A DNA stretch of 64,000 nucleotides. It comes from Nocardiopsis prasina DSM 43845. Lineage in GTDB: Bacteria; Actinomycetota; Actinomycetes; Streptosporangiales; Streptosporangiaceae. The stretch is from positions 1-64,000 of the forward strand of contig NZ_ANAE01000079.1 of NCBI RefSeq assembly GCF_000341265.1, given 5' to 3'. Positions 32,916 to 42,611 of the stretch are shown piece after piece; position 1 is the first letter of the stretch; every line of letters begins with the position of its first letter. The notes under the pieces were generated by a model. It was not told where the DNA came from, made no database searches, and worked only from the letters and a program-made list of their open reading frames with translations. Position numbers and translations under genes: made by a program.

Positions 32916-33782
32916 GTGGGGCAGAGTCCAGCAGGCGTCACTCGGCGCACCATCGCGCGAGTCATGAAGCGTGCGCGGCTCCGCGCGGGCATCAAGAGCG
33001 GAACGGCGGCGCAGCACGCGGACATCAGCCCCGGCACGCTGACCAAGTACGAGAAGGCCGAGAACCCCTGGCCGGTGCCGGTCGTCTACGTGCTCAGCGA
33101 GTTTTACGGGCTCTCCGTGGAGGACCGTGACAGGCTCGTCGCGCTGGCCCGCCAGAAGGAACTCGGCTGGTGGCATCGCCATCAGGAGATCCCCGAGTGG
33201 TTCGAGTCCTATGTCGGGCTGGAAGCCGAAGCTCACACCGTGTCCAACTACGAGGACGGTGTCATTCCTGGGCTGCTCCAGACCGAGGAATACGCGCGTG
33301 CCATCCTTGCCGCTGACATCGACGCTGGTTCGGACGAGCAGGTAGAGGGCCACGTCACCGTACGGATGCAGCGCCAAAAGCGGATCACTGAAGAAACTCC
33401 CCTTCAGTTCGACACGGTGTTCAACGAGAGCGCGCTCTACCGCGCTGTTGGCGGCGCAGAAATCATGTCTGAGCAGCTTGGCCACCTTCTGGAGTGCGCC
33501 GAGCTGCCCAACGTGGATCTCAGAGTGCTCCCCTTTGAGGCCGGTGCTCACCCAGTGACGGGAAGCAGCTTCGTGCTCATGCAGTTCCCCGACCTGCTGG
33601 ACAACGTCAGCTTCGAGGACATCGCACTCATCGAGTACCGGACAGGAGCCCTCTACCTGGAGAAGGACCAAGAGGTCGATCTCTTCGCGCGTATCTTTCA
33701 GCGCCTACAGAGCCAGGCGCTCAGCCAAGAGGAATCCGTCAAGCGCATCCAGCGCATCCGCAGTGAACGATTTGAAGGATGA
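32916..33782 (+). CDS. XRE-family regulator with DUF5753 domain
   Basis: A WhiJ/AbaA-type regulator of about 288 residues: N-terminal helix-turn-helix (RLRAGIKSGTAAQHADISPGTLTKYEKAEN) and a C-terminal DUF5753 ligand-like domain (WFESYVGLEAEAHTVSNYEDGVIPGLLQTEEYARA ... LYLEKDQEVDLF). GTG 32916 is chosen because ggaggt lies five bases upstream. The stop overlaps the DUF397 start as ATGA, the regular two-gene unit. In Streptomyces these pairs affect development and antibiotic production; the target here is unknown. Confidence 0.88.
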   Translation: MGQSPAGVTRRTIARVMKRARLRAGIKSGTAAQHADISPGTLTKYEKAENPWPVPVVYVLSEFYGLSVEDRDRLVALARQKELGWWHRHQEIPEWFESYVGLEAEAHTVSNYEDGVIPGLLQTEEYARAILAADIDAGSDEQVEGHVTVRMQRQKRITEETPLQFDTVFNESALYRAVGGAEIMSEQLGHLLECAELPNVDLRVLPFEAGAHPVTGSSFVLMQFPDLLDNVSFEDIALIEYRTGALYLEKDQEVDLFARIFQRLQSQALSQEESVKRIQRIRSERFEG

Positions 33783-33979
33783 GGCACAAGGTGGCTTTCA
33801 ACAAGGCCGAGAAGACGGCCTGGCACAAGTCAAGCTACTCCGGTAGCGGAGGTGGCAACTGCGTGGAGGTCGCGGAAGGGCAGGACGTCCTGGTTCGCGA
33901 CACGCAGCACCGGGAGCAGGGCCACCTCTCCTTTGTGAGCGGCGAGTGGGCCACCCTGCTGAACACCCTCAAGCGCTGA
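33779..33979 (+). CDS. DUF397 small protein
   Basis: A 66-residue partner of the XRE regulator. KTAWHKSSYSGSGGGNCVEVAEGQD is the DUF397 signature, with VLVRDTQ after it and the end WATLLNTLKR. Translational coupling (ATGA) with the regulator. DUF397 proteins are proposed to modulate the cognate WhiJ-like repressor. Confidence 0.9.
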   Translation: MRHKVAFNKAEKTAWHKSSYSGSGGGNCVEVAEGQDVLVRDTQHREQGHLSFVSGEWATLLNTLKR

Positions 33980-33985
33980 ACTACT

Positions 33986-34058
33986 GCTGAGACGAGCTAA
34001 GACCCCCTTCCATCCCCGCTAAGCCTGCTAACGCCTGGTGAGACACCTTCGGGTTAGC
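33986..34058. promoter_or_regulatory. GCTAA boxes in the prpR promoter region
   Basis: GCTGAG at 33986-33991, GCTAAG at 33996-34001 and 34018-34023, GCTAAC at 34027-34032 and its complement GTTAGC at 34053-34058. The last two form an inverted pair just ahead of prpR. Same words as upstream of prpD, so PrpR could bind both, one of them for autoregulation. Confidence 0.4.
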
Positions 34059-34084
34059 CTGGCGGGGACGGAAGGGGCGGCACA

Positions 34085-35527
34085 GTGCGCAAGGTCTTCG
34101 CGGGTCCACGGCTGCGCAGGCTGCGGCAGGAACACTCGCTCAAACAGTCCGAGCTCGCACGTGAGCTGGGAATCTCCGCCGGTTACCTCAACCAGATGGA
34201 GCACAACCAGCGCCCGCTGAGCGTTCCCGTCCTGCTGAGGATCACCGAGGCCTTCGGGGTCGATCCCAGCTTCTTCGCGACCAGCGACACCTCGCGGCTG
34301 ATCGCCGAGCTCCGGGAGGCCCTGACCGACGTCCCCACCGGGGACCAGGTGAGCCCGGACGAACTCGACGAACTCGCCTCCGCCATGCCCTCCGTCGCCC
34401 GGGTCCTGGTGGACCTGCACCGGCGGTACCGGGACGTCTCCGGGCAGGCCGCCGCGCTCGCGGAGGGCCGCGACGGCGCGGAGTCGTCCGTGGCGCCCAT
34501 GGCCTACGAGCAGGTCCGCGACTTCTTCTACGAACGCCAGAACTACGTGGGCGAGCTCGACGAACGCGCCGAAGAACTCGCCACCCAGCAGGGTGTCGAA
34601 CCGGGCCGCGCCCACATCGTCCTCGCGCGTCTGCTGAAGGAGCGGCACGGCGTCAGGGTGGAGAGTGAGGCCCCCGGCAACGAGGGCGCTCGCAACCGGG
34701 TCTTCGACTCCGAGCGGCGGGTCCTCACCCTGGCCGCACACCTGCGCCCCGGTCAGCGCGCCTTCCAGCTCGCCACCCAGCTGGCCTTCCTCGAACACGG
34801 CCCCCTCCTGGACGAGCTCGCCCAGGGGGAGGAGCTCACCACCGATCAGGCGGTCCGGCTGGCGAGGATCGGCCTGGCCAACTACTTCGCGGGCGCGTTC
34901 ATCCTCCCTTACCGCGAGTTCCAGTCGGCGGCGGAGGCCGAGCGCCATGACATCGAGCTGCTCGCGGACCGCTTCGGCGTGGGCTTCGAGACCGTCTGCC
35001 ACCGCCTCTCCACCCTGCAACGACCCCGGCAGCGGGGCGTGCCCTTCTCGTTCGTGCGCGTGGACCGGGCGGGCAACATGTCCAAGCGCCAGTCCGCCAC
35101 CGGCTTCCACTTCTCCCGCTCGGGCGGTACCTGTCCGCTGTGGAACGTCTACGCGGCCTTCTCCGCCCCGGGCGTCATCCAACGGCAGATCGCCCAGATG
35201 CCCGACGGCCGCTCCTACTTCTGGGTCGCGCGCACGGTGACCAGGGGATACGGCGGTTACAGGGCCGCCCGCAAGACCTTCGCGGTCGGTCTGGGATGCG
35301 AACTCCGGCACGCGAACCGGCTCGTCTACGCCACCGGCCTGGACCTGGCCGACCCGGGCTCTGCCACCCCCATCGGCCTGGGCTGCAAGGTCTGCGAACG
35401 CCCCGCCTGTCCGCAGCGGGCGTTCCCCCCGGCCGGTCGCTCCCTGTTGGTCAACGAGAACTCCAGCACGGTCTCGCCCTACCCGGTCGCGGACCACGCG
35501 GACAGGGTCGGGCTCGACCCGCGCTGA
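34085..35527 (+). CDS. prpR: Short-chain fatty-acyl regulator, PrpR/RamB family
   Basis: About 480 residues. An N-terminal XRE helix-turn-helix (GPRLRRLRQEHSLKQSELARELGISAGYLNQMEHNQRP) is followed by a long ligand domain with the ImmA/IrrE-like AEAERHDIELLADRFGVG region, and a C-terminal cysteine set GCKVCERPACPQRAFP near residues 434-449. This is the PrpR/RamB class that activates prpDBC in response to propionyl-CoA in actinobacteria; the cysteines may hold metal or an iron-sulphur cluster. GTG 34085 gives a normal start. The prp operon lies 3.4 kb away, divergent, instead of adjacent. Confidence 0.9.
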   Translation: MRKVFAGPRLRRLRQEHSLKQSELARELGISAGYLNQMEHNQRPLSVPVLLRITEAFGVDPSFFATSDTSRLIAELREALTDVPTGDQVSPDELDELASAMPSVARVLVDLHRRYRDVSGQAAALAEGRDGAESSVAPMAYEQVRDFFYERQNYVGELDERAEELATQQGVEPGRAHIVLARLLKERHGVRVESEAPGNEGARNRVFDSERRVLTLAAHLRPGQRAFQLATQLAFLEHGPLLDELAQGEELTTDQAVRLARIGLANYFAGAFILPYREFQSAAEAERHDIELLADRFGVGFETVCHRLSTLQRPRQRGVPFSFVRVDRAGNMSKRQSATGFHFSRSGGTCPLWNVYAAFSAPGVIQRQIAQMPDGRSYFWVARTVTRGYGGYRAARKTFAVGLGCELRHANRLVYATGLDLADPGSATPIGLGCKVCERPACPQRAFPPAGRSLLVNENSSTVSPYPVADHADRVGLDPR

Positions 35528-35530
35528 CGC

Positions 35531-35722
35531 TCAGGGGCAGGAGTCGTACTCCGCGGACGTGCTCCCGGCCGGGGCGTCGTAGCACTGGCTGATCGGCGGG
35601 ATGCCGGAGACCCCGGGCACGTGGTCGGGGTCTCCGAAGGTGAGCGGGCCGCGCGCGGGGGCGCCGGGGAAGGTGAGGACCAGCTCGTCCCCGACGGTGC
35701 CGCCCCGGGACGAGGACGGCAC
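35531..35722 (-). CDS. Small hypothetical protein or displaced C-terminus
   Basis: Sixty-three residues ending TSAEYDSCP. Nearly every third codon position in the segment from DELVLTFPGAP onward is G/C, so it is coding. The start is unclear: GTG 35722 has only a weak ribosome-binding site. The frame is open further upstream across the stop of the previous gene on this strand, so it could also be the displaced end of that membrane protein after a frameshift near 35745. No family recognised. Confidence 0.45.
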   Translation of the reverse strand: MPSSSRGGTVGDELVLTFPGAPARGPLTFGDPDHVPGVSGIPPISQCYDAPAGSTSAEYDSCP

Positions 35723-35741
35723 CGCCGTGGGTCCTGGGCCC

Positions 35742-36860
35742 TCAGACCGGACGGTGCTGGGAAGGTGCCTGATGCGTCGCCTGGGCCCGTGCCTGGTACT
35801 CACGGACAAGCCGACGGCGGTGCTCCCCGCGCTTGACCCCCACTGTGATCAGCAGGACCAACGACACGACGAAGCCGGTGAAGCCGGACAGCATCATCAC
35901 CCCGACCCCGGCGAGCATCCGGTTGTCGTAGGCGACGGCAGCGTCGGTGTCCGCGATCACGTACTCCAGGTCGGGTGGTCCGTCGCAGGTCAGGATGTAC
36001 CGGCCGGGGGTGTTGAACGTGGCGGAGTGGACCAGTCGCCACTCCTCGTGGCTGAACCCGACCACCTTCTCCGTGAACCTCGGGGTCCCCGCGCCGTCCA
36101 GCGCGCAGGAGAACCGGTACTCCTCGTCCGACTGGGCATTGGAGAACAGGCCCAGGGACCCGGTCTGCTCCTCGGTGACCTCGAACGTGGTCGTGCCGGA
36201 GCCCCGGACCACCTGGGAGACGTGCTCCGGAGGCTGGTGGTGGGAGAACCCGGTTCCGAAGGCGGTCGCCCCCAGGACGATCCCGAGGGGAAGGGCGAGG
36301 GCGCCGACCACCATCCACCGGCGGCGGGGGCGGATGTCCTTCGCGGGGATCTCGACTCTGGGGGGTGGACCGTACGCGGGGTGGAACGCCGGAGCACCCA
36401 CGGGAGCACCCATCGGCACCCCCATCGTCGCGGCCCGCTCGCGCTGGGCCCGCTCGGCGCGTTGGCGGGAGAGCCTGCTGGAACGGATGAGGAGCACGAT
36501 CAGACAGGTGATCGTGGAGACCATGAAGGTCAGGATCGGGGTCAGGATACCGCCGACGATCAGCCCCGGTGAGGCGTCCGGGTTGTCGCTCAACAGAAGG
36601 ATGCTGACCAGCAGGTTCGCCGGGAAGAGCGCGCCCACCCAGTACCAGAGCCGGGAGGGGCGCACATCGGGCGGACGTTCCCCGGCCTCCTGCCGCGGAG
36701 GCGGTTCGGGAACGGGATTCTGCGGGAGGTGGTGCGGGGGCGGCGGAGGGGGTGCGCCCTGCGGGGGCCTCGGCGGCTGGTGCCCTGGCGGGGTGGGGTT
36801 CCGTGGGGGCTCACCGGGCTGCGGGCCCGGGGTGGGGCCGCCGGTCTCGGGGGTCGGCAT
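35742..36860 (-). CDS. Proline-rich membrane protein with extracellular domain
   Basis: About 372 residues. A disordered Pro-rich first 70 residues, two helices near 72-92 and 102-125, a basic cytoplasmic loop, a helix near 183-203, an extracellular beta-rich domain of about 120 residues (TTTFEVTEEQTGSLGLF ... PGRYILTCDGPPDLEYV) and a last helix near 323-345. Four helices put both ends inside. ATG 36860 lies behind acgagga. The extracellular domain is shared with the next upstream gene (PG-Y-I/TC pattern). Function unknown. Confidence 0.75.
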   Translation of the reverse strand: MPTPETGGPTPGPQPGEPPRNPTPPGHQPPRPPQGAPPPPPPHHLPQNPVPEPPPRQEAGERPPDVRPSRLWYWVGALFPANLLVSILLLSDNPDASPGLIVGGILTPILTFMVSTITCLIVLLIRSSRLSRQRAERAQRERAATMGVPMGAPVGAPAFHPAYGPPPRVEIPAKDIRPRRRWMVVGALALPLGIVLGATAFGTGFSHHQPPEHVSQVVRGSGTTTFEVTEEQTGSLGLFSNAQSDEEYRFSCALDGAGTPRFTEKVVGFSHEEWRLVHSATFNTPGRYILTCDGPPDLEYVIADTDAAVAYDNRMLAGVGVMMLSGFTGFVVSLVLLITVGVKRGEHRRRLVREYQARAQATHQAPSQHRPV

Positions 36861-36880
36861 GGGTCCTCGTGCTTTCGCGG

Positions 36881-37492
36881 TCAGAACTGGTGAGGGGACT
36901 GCTGCGCCACCTGGGAGGAGGGCCTCGTGCGAGCTGATCTCCGGCGCAGTGCCGTGACCACACCGACCACGATCGCCGCGAGGAGCACGGCCGGGGCAAC
37001 GAAGACGACGATCACGGCGGTGACGAAGAGCTGGGCCTTCACGGCGTGGAGGGTACCGGCGGACGCCAGGGCGAAGTCGTTGGTCGAATCGGCGCACGTG
37101 ATCCTGTAGAGGCCGGGCTCCGAGGTGTCCAGGTTCCCCAAGGTGTCCCAGTCGCCGTAGCCCTCCGCGTTCAGGTACCAGGTTCGCGGGATCGACAGGT
37201 CTCCCGACGGCGGGTAGAAGATGCAGGTTCCCTTGGCTTCACCGGAGGTGAAGAGCGCCCACGCGTCGGCCTCGCCCTCGGCCACCTCGAGCTCGATCAT
37301 GTCGTCCGACGTGAACTCCTCGGTGATGGCCGGGGAGAGCTTGATCGGGTTGCTGTTCAGCAGGAGGGACAAGCCGAAGAGCAGCACTGCGGCGAGGGCC
37401 AGGGCGCCGGACCACCGGTAGCCGCGTTCGTGGGAGGGCCGCCGAGCGGACGGAACGGGGTACGGGTTCGGATGCTGAGGGGGAGGGGGCAT
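36881..37492 (-). CDS. Membrane protein with extracellular beta domain, paralogue
   Basis: About 203 residues: helix near 28-46, extracellular domain of about 100 residues with the pattern LEVAEGEADAWALF ... CIFYPPSGD ... PGLYRITCADSTND, helix near 157-182, and a short basic tail. The domain, including a conserved Cys pair, matches the larger downstream neighbour, so the two are paralogues probably co-transcribed (20 bp gap). ATG 37492 lacks a good ribosome-binding site. Function unknown. Confidence 0.72.
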   Translation of the reverse strand: MPPPPQHPNPYPVPSARRPSHERGYRWSGALALAAVLLFGLSLLLNSNPIKLSPAITEEFTSDDMIELEVAEGEADAWALFTSGEAKGTCIFYPPSGDLSIPRTWYLNAEGYGDWDTLGNLDTSEPGLYRITCADSTNDFALASAGTLHAVKAQLFVTAVIVVFVAPAVLLAAIVVGVVTALRRRSARTRPSSQVAQQSPHQF

Positions 37493-37723
37493 GCACGCAG
37501 TGTCGCAGAACCCTGCGACAGAGGAGAAAACGAGGAATCAGCGGGCATTCCGACCTCGTCCGGTCCGAGCCGGGGACGCGTTCGGGTACACACGCGACGT
37601 CCTGGGGCAACTCGCCCGTGGCCTCGGCCGAGACCCTTGTCAGGACCCCTCCGCGCGGGTTGACTCGAGGGCCCGGGACGGAGGCCGCCGGGGGCCGCAC
37701 CGCCGCGAGGAAGGGGCACGCCG

Positions 37724-39019
37724 ATGGCCGGAGCATGGAACGCGTGGACTTGGGAGAGCGATCCCGACACCCTGCGCCGGGACGTGGCCGTCGCGCACGA
37801 ACGCTTCACCGGCTCCGGACGGCTCAGCGGCCGGGTGCGCCCCGTGGTGGGGGAGTCCTGGCGGCGCAGCGCCCTGCACGGGGTGGACCCCGACCGCACG
37901 CTGCCCCGCCTCGAACTCACCGGCCCCGCCCTGCACGCCCACCGCAGTGCCCACCCGATCTCCGTTGCCATGCCCCTGCTGCGCCGTCTCCTCCTCGACA
38001 CCGCGCCCGGACCGCAGATCGTGGCGGTCGGCGACGTCTCCGGCCGTCTGCTGTGGGTGGAGGGCGACCACCGCCTGCGCAGCAGCGCCGAGGCCATGCA
38101 CTTCGTCGAGGGCGCCAACTGGCACGAGAGCTCGGTGGGGACCAACGCGCCCGGGGTGGCCCTCACCCTCGACCACGAGGTGCAGGTCTTCGCCAGCGAA
38201 CACTTCAGCCGGGGCGTCCAGCGCTGGAGCTGTTCGGCGGCGCCGTTGCACGACCCCGACACGGGCGCGCTGATCGGCGTCCTCGACCTCACCGGCGCGG
38301 ACCACCTCGCCTCACCGCAGGCCCTGGCCCTGGTCAGGGTGGCCGCCACCGCCGCCGAAATGGAGATCCGGGCCCAGCGGACCAGCGGGCTGCTCCCGGC
38401 GCCCCGCGCGGAGGGGGACGCCGTCTCCCGGTCCGGTTCCGCTCCGGGCCCGGCCCGCCTGCGCGTCCTCGGCCGCGACCACGGACTGTTCGAGGCCGAC
38501 GGGGAGACCGTCGAGCTCAGCACCCGCCACTCCGAGATCCTCCTGCTGCTCGCCCGCCACCCGTGCGGCCTGACCGGCGACGCTCTCGGCGCGCTGCTGC
38601 ACGAGCGGGACGCCGCCCCGGTCACGGTCCGTGCGGAGATGTCCCGCCTGCGCCGACTGCTGGGCTCGGGGGTGCTCGCCTCCCGCCCCTACCGGCTGTG
38701 CAGACCGCTCACCACCGACCTCGACGAGGTGCGCCGCCACCTGGCCGAGGGGGCCTACCGCCAGGCCGTCAGCGTCTACGAGGGACCCGTGCTGCCGCGC
38801 TCCGAGGCGCCGGGGGTGGCCGAGGCCCGCGAGGAACTTCAAGCCGAGGTGTGCGAGGTGCTCGCCACCGGGGCCGATCCCCAGGCGCTCCTGGCCTGGT
38901 CCGACCGGCCGGAGTGGCGTGAGGACCCACGGGTCCTGACCGCCGCCCTGCGTGCCCTGGATCCGGACTCACCCCGGCACGCCGCCCTTCGAGGGCGGCT
39001 GCGCAGGCTCGGAGCCTGA
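37724..39019 (+). CDS. GAF-domain transcriptional regulator of aldehyde oxidation
   Basis: About 431 residues. The N-terminal part (ESWRRSALHGVDPDRTLP) and GAF domain near 95-220 (FVEGANWHESSVGTNAPGVAL, WSCSAAPLHDPDTGALIGVLDLT) resemble AcoR-type activators, but the sigma-54 AAA+ domain is missing. In its place is a winged-helix-like module (STRHSEILLLLARHPCGLTGDALGALL ... VRAEMSRLRRLLG) and a helical tail. This form is often found next to aldehyde dehydrogenase genes in actinomycetes and probably activates them. It precedes the aldehyde dehydrogenase by 245 bp that contain a tandem repeat. Confidence 0.85.
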   Translation: MAGAWNAWTWESDPDTLRRDVAVAHERFTGSGRLSGRVRPVVGESWRRSALHGVDPDRTLPRLELTGPALHAHRSAHPISVAMPLLRRLLLDTAPGPQIVAVGDVSGRLLWVEGDHRLRSSAEAMHFVEGANWHESSVGTNAPGVALTLDHEVQVFASEHFSRGVQRWSCSAAPLHDPDTGALIGVLDLTGADHLASPQALALVRVAATAAEMEIRAQRTSGLLPAPRAEGDAVSRSGSAPGPARLRVLGRDHGLFEADGETVELSTRHSEILLLLARHPCGLTGDALGALLHERDAAPVTVRAEMSRLRRLLGSGVLASRPYRLCRPLTTDLDEVRRHLAEGAYRQAVSVYEGPVLPRSEAPGVAEAREELQAEVCEVLATGADPQALLAWSDRPEWREDPRVLTAALRALDPDSPRHAALRGRLRRLGA

Positions 39020-39050
39020 CCTGTGCGCGACCCGCGGGGACCGCTGCCGC

Positions 39051-39160
39051 GACTGCGACGTGACTCCGCCGCGCTCGCCGCACCCCCGCGGCGACTGCGA
39101 CGCGACCCCGCCGCGCTCGCCGCACCCCCGCCGCGACCGCGACACGACCCCGCCTCGCGC
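39051..39160. repeat. 42-bp tandem repeat upstream of aldehyde dehydrogenase
   Basis: Units begin at 39051, 39093 and 39135. Each starts GA(C/T)(T/C)GCGAC and continues with GACxCCGCC; the first two copies run GCTCGCCGCACCCCCGC and differ at few positions, while the third is partial. Half-site TGCGAC occurs in units 1 and 2 and the inverse GTCGCA at 39167-39172. Lies between the regulator and the gene it probably controls, so it may be an array of activator sites; it is not CRISPR. Confidence 0.7.
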
Positions 39161-39264
39161 AACGTGGTCGCAACCTGCGGGTAACTAGCGTCACACCTCC
39201 CTGTTCCAGGAGCCGGGCGGGCGCCTCGCCGCGCCCGCGCAGCGACACAAGGAGGCACCCCACC

Positions 39265-40787
<1,523 letters not shown>

Positions 40788-40788
<1 letters not shown>

Positions 40789-41195
40789 TGGACACCTCCC
40801 ACGAGCCCGGGGCGGCCGGTGCCGCGCCCGTGGAGAGGGTCTCCCTCACCGAGGGGGCGGCCGCCCTGCTCCGGGAGCTCACCGCCGACCACGGGCCGTT
40901 GATGTTCCACCAGTCCGGCGGCTGCTGCGACGGCAGCTCACCGATGTGCTATCCGCTCGGGGAGTTCCGCACCGGCGCCTCCGACGTGCACCTGGGCGAC
41001 CTCGACGCCGGACTGCCCGACCCGGTACCGGTGTGGATGTCCCGGTCCCAGTACGAACTGTGGAGCCACACGCACCTGACCATCGACGTCGTCCCCGGCA
41101 GGGGCTCCGGCTTCTCCGTGGAGGCCCCGACCGGCAACCGGTTCCTGGTGAGGTCGCGCCTGATGACCGACGAGGAGGCGGAGCGCCTGGAGTGA
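40788..41195 (+). CDS. DUF779 family protein
   Basis: A 135-residue protein with MFHQSGGCCDGSSPMCYP, a cysteine-rich loop typical of DUF779, and YELWSHTHLTIDVVPGRGSGFSVE. These proteins accompany ethanol-inducible aldehyde dehydrogenases; their biochemical role is unknown, but the Cys/His set suggests a metal site. Translation is coupled to the dehydrogenase. Confidence 0.9.
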
Positions 41196-41218
41196 GGAGG
41201 TGGCTCCACCGTGGGAGC

Positions 41219-41259
41219 GGTCGGGGGCCGGAGGAACACTGTTCCTCCGGCCCCCGACC
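41219..41259. terminator. Bidirectional terminator between DUF779 and mrpG
   Basis: A perfect 19-bp stem, beginning GGTCGGGGGCC and mirrored to GGCCCCCGACC, with a 3-base loop ACT. It is the strongest hairpin seen in the window and sits between convergent genes. Confidence 0.85.
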
Positions 41260-41276
41260 CCAGGTGTTCGGCCCCG

Positions 41277-41687
41277 CTACGCGGTGCTGCCACCGCTCTT
41301 CTGGGCGGCCTCGGCCCGCCGCTTGGTGTCCAGGCGGTCGGCCAGCTCGTCGGTGACCACGAGGTCCTCACGGATACGCCCGGTCCGGTAGCCGACCCGG
41401 GCCGCGATGTGCCCGGCGACCGGGACGGTGACCACCTGGAAGAGCCCGACCAGGAGCAGCGTGCCGACGCTGAAGGTGCCGGTGTCCTCCTGCGGGACCA
41501 GCCGCAGGGCGATCCCCACCAGCACCAGCAGCAGCCCCAGGACCTGCGGCTTGGCGGCGGCGTGCATGCGGGAGAGCAGGTCGGGGAACCGGACCAGACC
41601 CACGGCGGCGACGAAGGACAGCATGGCCCCCGCCAGGATGCACAGGATCGCGATCCAGTCCAGGACGTTGACGAGCTGGTCACTCAC
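41277..41687 (-). CDS. mrpG: Monovalent cation/H+ antiporter subunit G
   Basis: A 136-residue three-helix subunit (AILCILAGAMLSFVAAVGLVRFPDLLSRMHAAAKPQ) of the Mrp Na+(K+)/H+ antiporter. MHAAAKPQVLGLLLVLVGIAL is the family core; the tail is charged and longer than usual (about 100 residues in Bacillus). Last gene of mrpA-G. GTG 41687 overlaps the end of mrpF by 8 bp. Confidence 0.93.
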   Translation of the reverse strand: MSDQLVNVLDWIAILCILAGAMLSFVAAVGLVRFPDLLSRMHAAAKPQVLGLLLVLVGIALRLVPQEDTGTFSVGTLLLVGLFQVVTVPVAGHIAARVGYRTGRIREDLVVTDELADRLDTKRRAEAAQKSGGSTA

Positions 41688-42003
41688 GGTTCTCCCCTTC
41701 CCCCGTGGTTCCCGGGTGGATGACGTCCTCCGGGCGGGCGTGCTCCTCGGGACGTCGGGCGACGAACTTGGAGATGCTGATCGATCCGACGAAGCCGAGC
41801 AGCGACAGCACCAGCAGGGTCGGCAGGATGGTGGGGTCCCTGAAGAACGCCGCGTAGGCGCCCAGCCCCGTCAGGGCCGAGGCGAGCAGGACGTCCACGG
41901 ACAGGGCCCGGTCCAGGATGCTCGGCCCCAGCAGGAGCCGGGCGGTGCACAGCAGCGCGGCCACCCCGAGCAGGACGGCGACGATGACCCACAGCGCGCT
42001 CAC
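41680..42003 (-). CDS. mrpF: Monovalent cation/H+ antiporter subunit F
   Basis: A 107-residue three-helix subunit: WVIVAVLLGVAALLCTARLLLGPSILDRALSVDVL carries the GPS-DR motif with conserved Asp, and LVLSLLGFVGSISISKFV follows. Translational coupling at both ends (GTGA with mrpE; 8-bp overlap with mrpG). Needed for complex assembly. Confidence 0.93.
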   Translation of the reverse strand: MSALWVIVAVLLGVAALLCTARLLLGPSILDRALSVDVLLASALTGLGAYAAFFRDPTILPTLLVLSLLGFVGSISISKFVARRPEEHARPEDVIHPGTTGEGENRE

Positions 42004-42611
42004 GTGTTCCCCTTCCCGGCGGCCTGGGCGGCCTCCAGTTCGGCGATGTTCTCCCGGGTACCGAGCGCCCGAACGATGCGCTCCTCCAGTTCGAGGATGT
42101 CCTCCTTGGCCTTCTCCGCCTCGGCCTCGCTCTCCGCGCCGAGCACGTGCACGTACAGGACGTGTTCGGGCTGGGCCACCTCGACGATCACACTGCCGGG
42201 GATCACCGAGACGGTGATGGCGGTGCACACCAGCATGAGGTCGGAGTCGGTGCGCAGGCGGACGGACACCACCGAGCTCTTGACCGGAGGGCCGGGGCGG
42301 AAGACCTGCGCCGTCACCTGGAAGCTGGCGACGGCCATCTTCACCAGGACGTAGAAGAACATCCGCACGCCCTGCACCGGCCAGAACCGGAACCCCGGCA
42401 CGATCGGCGGCAGCGGGAAGACCATCATGATCGCCACGGACACCGTGAAGCCCAGGAGCGCGATGCCCAGGGACTCCGTGCGCGGCTGGAAACCGTCGAA
42501 GAGCAGCATCCACACCACGGTCATGCCGAGGGCGACGGGGATCTGTACCTTGCCCAGACGGTGCCGGAAGGCGCGCACCCCCTGCTTCTTCCTGGTGTTC
42601 AGGTCGTTCAC
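42000..42611 (-). CDS. mrpE: Monovalent cation/H+ antiporter subunit E
   Basis: Membrane subunit of 203 residues with helices in the first 100 (ALGMTVVWMLLFDGFQP, GIALLGFTVSVAIMMVF) and a cytoplasmic ferredoxin-like C-terminal part (VVSVRLRTDSDLMLVCTAITVSVIPGSVIVEV), the signature of MrpE. A charged helical tail of about 45 residues (ESEAEAEKAKEDILELEERIV) extends it beyond the usual length. GTGA overlap with mrpD. Confidence 0.92.
   Translation of the reverse strand: MNDLNTRKKQGVRAFRHRLGKVQIPVALGMTVVWMLLFDGFQPRTESLGIALLGFTVSVAIMMVFPLPPIVPGFRFWPVQGVRMFFYVLVKMAVASFQVTAQVFRPGPPVKSSVVSVRLRTDSDLMLVCTAITVSVIPGSVIVEVAQPEHVLYVHVLGAESEAEAEKAKEDILELEERIVRALGTRENIAELEAAQAAGKGNT

Noticed and set aside
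39051-39160. CRISPR array
   Set aside because: Units are contiguous with no spacers, only two and a half copies, and no cas genes are near.
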